NCBI RefSeq assembly: GCF_020907245.1
Contig: NZ_JAJJWH010000016.1
Span: forward strand, 1 to 64,000
DNA: 64,000 nucleotides
Direction of reading: 5' to 3'
Source: Pontibacter harenae
GTDB lineage: Bacteria; Bacteroidota; Bacteroidia; Cytophagales; Hymenobacteraceae
Part shown: positions 61,812-64,000 of the stretch, one piece after another
Numbering within the stretch: the first letter of the stretch is position 1
How the letters are laid out: each line of letters opens with the position of its first letter
Notes under the pieces: model-generated
The model's input: only the letters and a program-made list of their open reading frames with translations
The model's database searches: none
Told to the model about the DNA's origin: nothing
Translations under genes and position numbers: made by a program

Positions 61812-62519
61812 TTAAAGTGCTTTTGGCCATGTAAAAGTAAGGGTTGTTCCACCCATTTGGTTCTGCATGGCCTCTATTTTTCCTCCAACAAATTGCACAA
61901 TTTTCTTTGTAATGGCAAGGCCTGCACCACATGTATCAACCGTGTCTTTGGGTGCAACTGTATAAAAAAGCTTAAATATTTTTTTCAAAGCCTCGGCAGG
62001 CATCCCCTGTGCATTATCAGCAAATGAGAACCTATAGAAGCCTTCTTCTTCCTTAACTGCTACTTGTATGGTAGTAACAGGCTTTTGGGCAAAGGTGTAG
62101 GCATTGCTGATGATATGGGTGAAGACTCTTTCTAATTTTGCACCATATGTTTTAAAGGTTGGCAGGGAAGGCAGTACTTCTAGTGCTACGGCGTCTGGTT
62201 TTGGCAGCTTTGCCTTTACTTCTTGCAGGAGCACTGCCGTATCAACTTTGTTTATTTCTAATTCAGACCTGTTCACGCGCGAAAACTGTAATAAAGCTTC
62301 GATCATTCGCTCCATGCGCATAGCCCTGTTGCGTAGCAACTGCATATTTTGCTGTACGTCTTCAGGTATTTGGTCTCCCAAATCTTCTTCTATCCACATC
62401 GATAGATTATTGATCGCTCTAACAGGAGCTTTTAAATCATGAGAAACAATGTAAGCGAATTCTTCAAAGTCTTGCTTTAGTTGCGCTAGCTCATCTTCTG
62501 GTGAAACTATAAAGCCCAT
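61812..62519 (-). CDS. Short cytoplasmic histidine kinase with diverged ATPase box
   Basis: 235 residues, no membrane helix or sensor. HisKA of the bacteriophytochrome-like type (EFAYIVSHDLKAPVRAINNLSMWIEEDL, about 20-60), then HATPase: HIISNAYTFAQKP (N-box), FADNAQGMPAEALKKIF in place of DxGxGI, and GAGLAITKKIV where GTGLGLA is usual. The substitutions may weaken ATP binding. It looks like a shortened copy of the next kinase upstream (similar WIQEDLxD/WIEEDLxD after the H-box). Gap to it is 5 bp. Confidence 0.85.
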   Translation of the reverse strand: MGFIVSPEDELAQLKQDFEEFAYIVSHDLKAPVRAINNLSMWIEEDLGDQIPEDVQQNMQLLRNRAMRMERMIEALLQFSRVNRSELEINKVDTAVLLQEVKAKLPKPDAVALEVLPSLPTFKTYGAKLERVFTHIISNAYTFAQKPVTTIQVAVKEEEGFYRFSFADNAQGMPAEALKKIFKLFYTVAPKDTVDTCGAGLAITKKIVQFVGGKIEAMQNQMGGTTLTFTWPKAL

Positions 62520-62524
62520 GCTGT

Positions 62525-64000
62525 TTAAACTGCGTTTAGGGTGGAGGAATAACCTGGTTGCTGTGCGGGTACTACTTGCTTAGGCCATGAAAAAGTAAAG
62601 CGGCTGCCTTTCCCTTCTTCAGAACTTATAGCAATAGAACCTCTTTTTTCTTCAATCACTTTCTTTACAATTGCCAAACCGATACCAGTGCTTTCTTTGG
62701 TGTCACGAGCTTCCATTGTCTGGAACACTCCGAATATCCTGTCATGAAAGGCTTTTGGTATACCTGGTCCATTGTCCTCTACAAAGAACTCATGAAAAGC
62801 ATCCTGCTCTTTGTAACCTACATTAACTATAGGTTGTGGCTTATCGTTATACTTGATCGCATTGCTGATCAGGTTACTGAAAACCTGGTGCAACAGAATT
62901 TTTTCGGTAGTAAGTGTCGGTAATTCTTCAGGTATATTTACTGTTGCTTCCTGATTTGAAACGATGGATTCGGATATCTCATCCAGCAGTTTTGCGACAC
63001 TAAAGGTAACCTGTGGCAATTCCTTTCGGCCGATTCTGGAATATTCAAGAATTCCGTCAATCAGGTTTCCCATTCTTTTAACACGCCCTTGCATCAAGTC
63101 CAGATTTCTGCTGATATCTGGGTCTACATCTGGTAAGTCTTCCTGTATCCATTCGGCTAAGCTGTTAATGGCGCGTAAGGGGGCTTTTAAGTCATGAGAA
63201 ACAACGTAGGCAAATTGGTCTAGCTCCTTGTTCATTTTCTGCAGATTAGAGAAACTGTTGTTCAGCTTAGTGGCCATAACATTCAGAGATTGTGAAACCT
63301 GGCTGATTTCGTCGTCTTTATTATCTATAACGTGCACATTAAAATGCCCTTCTGCCACTTCGCCAGCCATCGTAGCTATTTCCCGAAGTCTTTTGCTTAT
63401 TGCGTCCCCAAGTACAACAGCTACAATAGTGCCGAGTACCATACACAGAAGAGTAAGCGAAATAGCCAAGTCGTCAGTAAAAACCATAGTCTCGTTCATG
63501 TTGAGCAAAAACTGGTTTTTTATCTTTCTTTCCTTTTCCTCAAATTCTTTAATTTTACTTCGGATGCTGTCTATTACTTCTTTGCCTGCCCCTGTTAAAA
63601 CAAAGTCCTGAAGAAACTGCTCATAGTCAGCTTTGCCAGCCTCAGATTTTAGGGCGCTCCTCTGAAGAGCAACTGAGCGTTCGGCAAAACTCTGCAGCCA
63701 ATGCTGATAAGTCGAATCTATAGCCTGTAATCTGAGACGTTGCTGTGGATCTTTAACCAGCTTCTGCAGTAAATTTAAGTTTTCCTTGTATTCCTTCAGA
63801 CCACTATAGTAAGGCTGCAGGAAAACCTCATTATCAGATAGCTGGAAACCACGTATTCCTGTTTCTGTATCTATAATTGCCTTTTCAAGTCCTTCTGCAT
63901 GTGTCTGCACATCACTTGCTCTTAAAGCTTCCTGTACATCCTTTTCAACATTATCAGACTGCCGCACATACATAAAAGTTACTACCGCGAAGGTTAGTAT
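62525..64000 (-). CDS. Membrane sensor histidine kinase with CHASE3-like domain, 5' end cut by window edge
   Basis: At least 491 residues; the frame runs open to base 64000 (AVVTFMYVRQ, end of the first membrane helix), so the true start lies beyond the window and the ATG at 63973 is internal. CHASE3-like periplasmic part with IDTETGIRGFQLSDNEVFLQPY, a second membrane helix near LAISLTLLCMVLGTIVAVVLG, HAMP, HisKA (YVVSHDLKAPLRAINSLAEWIQEDL) and intact HATPase (NLISNAIKYND, EDNGPGIP, STGIGLAIVKKVIEEK). It heads the visible operon; signal unknown. Confidence 0.9.
   Translation of the reverse strand: MLTFAVVTFMYVRQSDNVEKDVQEALRASDVQTHAEGLEKAIIDTETGIRGFQLSDNEVFLQPYYSGLKEYKENLNLLQKLVKDPQQRLRLQAIDSTYQHWLQSFAERSVALQRSALKSEAGKADYEQFLQDFVLTGAGKEVIDSIRSKIKEFEEKERKIKNQFLLNMNETMVFTDDLAISLTLLCMVLGTIVAVVLGDAISKRLREIATMAGEVAEGHFNVHVIDNKDDEISQVSQSLNVMATKLNNSFSNLQKMNKELDQFAYVVSHDLKAPLRAINSLAEWIQEDLPDVDPDISRNLDLMQGRVKRMGNLIDGILEYSRIGRKELPQVTFSVAKLLDEISESIVSNQEATVNIPEELPTLTTEKILLHQVFSNLISNAIKYNDKPQPIVNVGYKEQDAFHEFFVEDNGPGIPKAFHDRIFGVFQTMEARDTKESTGIGLAIVKKVIEEKRGSIAISSEEGKGSRFTFSWPKQVVPAQQPGYSSTLNAV

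Noticed and set aside
1..64000. CRISPR array
   Set aside because: No regularly spaced direct repeats with unique spacers were seen, and no cas genes.

Overview
The window comes from a Bacteroidota genome, most likely a gliding Cytophagales/Hymenobacteraceae relative such as Pontibacter (the genus is inference). The evidence is the gliding genes gldA-gldF-gldG and gldC, DUF2027-Smr and bifunctional-nuclease-UVR proteins typical of the phylum, the near absence of Shine-Dalgarno sites, and exact copies of the Bacteroidota promoter TTTG-N19-TAnnTTTG in front of tRNA-Glu, the SRP RNA and a nucleoside transporter gene.

Bases 1-10250 are accessory and partly decayed. They hold the end of an IS1-family transposase, a GIY-YIG/DUF6884 gene pair whose second member has lost its reading frame at the start, two genes of unknown function, an IS3-family element with a broken orfB, a lipoprotein, a frameshifted DUF4214-like secreted protein, remnants of two more genes, and a multi-PAS receiver protein overlapping a single-domain response regulator. 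The zone ends beside tRNA-Glu (TTC).

Bases 10480-43330 are mostly housekeeping: small conserved proteins, a SIMPL protein, RNase P RNA, a Smr protein, an outer-membrane protein followed by a two-component system, electron transfer flavoprotein etfBA, a bifunctional nuclease, a CNT nucleoside transporter, an MlaEF-type ABC pair, two short-chain dehydrogenases, gldAFG, dnaN, an EEP-family lipoprotein, gldC, dcd, hemL, a TPR plus type-1 periplasmic-binding lipoprotein-regulator-like protein, guaA, two DUF421 membrane proteins with zinc ribbons, the SRP RNA, a fructose-6-phosphate aldolase/transaldolase, and ftsE.

Bases 43435-53805 are a minus-strand surface-glycan locus. It encodes all six steps from UDP-GlcNAc to CMP-pseudaminic acid (PseB, PseC, a PseG-PseH fusion, PseI, PseF), with a flippase and two glycosyltransferase-type proteins. 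Since the organism appears to glide and no flagellar gene is present, pseudaminic acid probably decorates a surface polysaccharide or glycoprotein.

Bases 54116-64000 hold an M14 metallocarboxypeptidase, a small conserved protein, ffh, and a four-gene minus-strand phosphorelay operon (CHASE3-like kinase, short soluble kinase, single-domain regulator, hybrid kinase) that runs off the right edge. Many transcription units end in long, nearly perfect stem-loops. Three sites carry a related AT-rich intergenic repeat.
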